Source: Apoderus coryli
Lineage: Eukaryota > Arthropoda > Insecta > Coleoptera > Attelabidae
Direction: 5' to 3'
DNA length: 64,000 nucleotides
Assembly: GCA_911728435.2 (NCBI GenBank)
Contig: OU452211.1
Coordinates: 12,754,428 to 12,818,427, forward strand
In this document: piece by piece, positions 63,875 to 64,000 of the stretch
How the letters are laid out: each line of letters begins with the position of its first letter
How positions within the stretch are numbered: the first letter of the stretch is position 1
The notes under the pieces: generated by a model
What the model was told of the DNA's origin: nothing
Seen by the model: the letters and a program-made list of their open reading frames with translations, nothing else
Databases searched by the model: none
Position numbers and translations under genes: made by a program

Positions 63875-64000
63875 GTAAAACAATTTTATTTTATTATAAA
63901 ATATACTCTTCTTTTGCTCTTTATCGAAGTGTAATAAACTAAACCCGTTTAACAAGGCTTTATTTAACTAGAATGCAGGACATTATATGTATGAATGACA
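63875..64000 (+). other. Xdh: Start of next Xdh intron
   Basis: Begins GTAAAA and runs to the window end without a further exon. Confidence 0.8.

Overview
The window is insect-type nuclear DNA: AT-rich, intron-rich and packed with mobile elements. It carries one host gene, a + strand xanthine dehydrogenase (Xdh, the Drosophila rosy orthologue). Twelve internal exons (2,715 nt, about 905 codons) lie between 603 and 63,874. The first coding exon lies upstream of the window and the last third of the protein lies downstream. All exon junctions use GT/AG and the phases join without a gap, so the gene looks intact. The 2Fe-2S domains, FAD domain and the first part of the molybdopterin domain can all be read. 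The species cannot be named. The TE mix (DD41D mariner, jockey and RTE LINEs, copia, THAP-type element) and the recurrent TAGGTACCTAC-like flanks suit an arthropod such as an aphid or another insect, but this is only a guess.

Almost everything else is intronic mobile DNA. By intron: 919-6340 holds a degenerate mariner with long TIRs and element family B copy 1. 6599-18611 holds an RTE-like LINE interrupted by a jockey-like LINE, a 0.9 kb palindromic MITE, an apparently intact DD41D mariner transposase and LINE scraps. 18951-25487 holds a palindromic MITE, a diffuse repeat and element B copy 2. 26133-34063 holds a mariner derivative with about 280 bp TIRs, a 2.3 kb modular repeat array and transposase fragments. 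34383-38282 is nearly filled by element family A. 38477-55748 holds two foldback elements (one enclosing a 178-bp satellite), an R2/NeSL-type LINE remnant and a copia element whose body is interrupted by a non-coding LTR element, a GC-rich insertion and a THAP-bearing TIR element. 55956-60052 holds another element A. The 3' end of a third element A forms the left edge (1-409).

The most unusual signal is in families A (termini CACAG/CTGTG, about 3.6 kb) and B (termini CACTGA/TCAGTG, about 2.8 kb). Three of the four complete copies are flanked by direct repeats of 194, 192 and 25 bp that abut the terminal inverted repeats. DNA transposons make short, fixed target-site duplications (2 to about 11 bp), so these long, variable duplications, combined with TIRs and large internal hairpins, do not fit a class I recognise.

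No RNA gene, CRISPR array or prokaryotic feature was seen. No promoter can be assigned because the 5' end of Xdh is outside the window.
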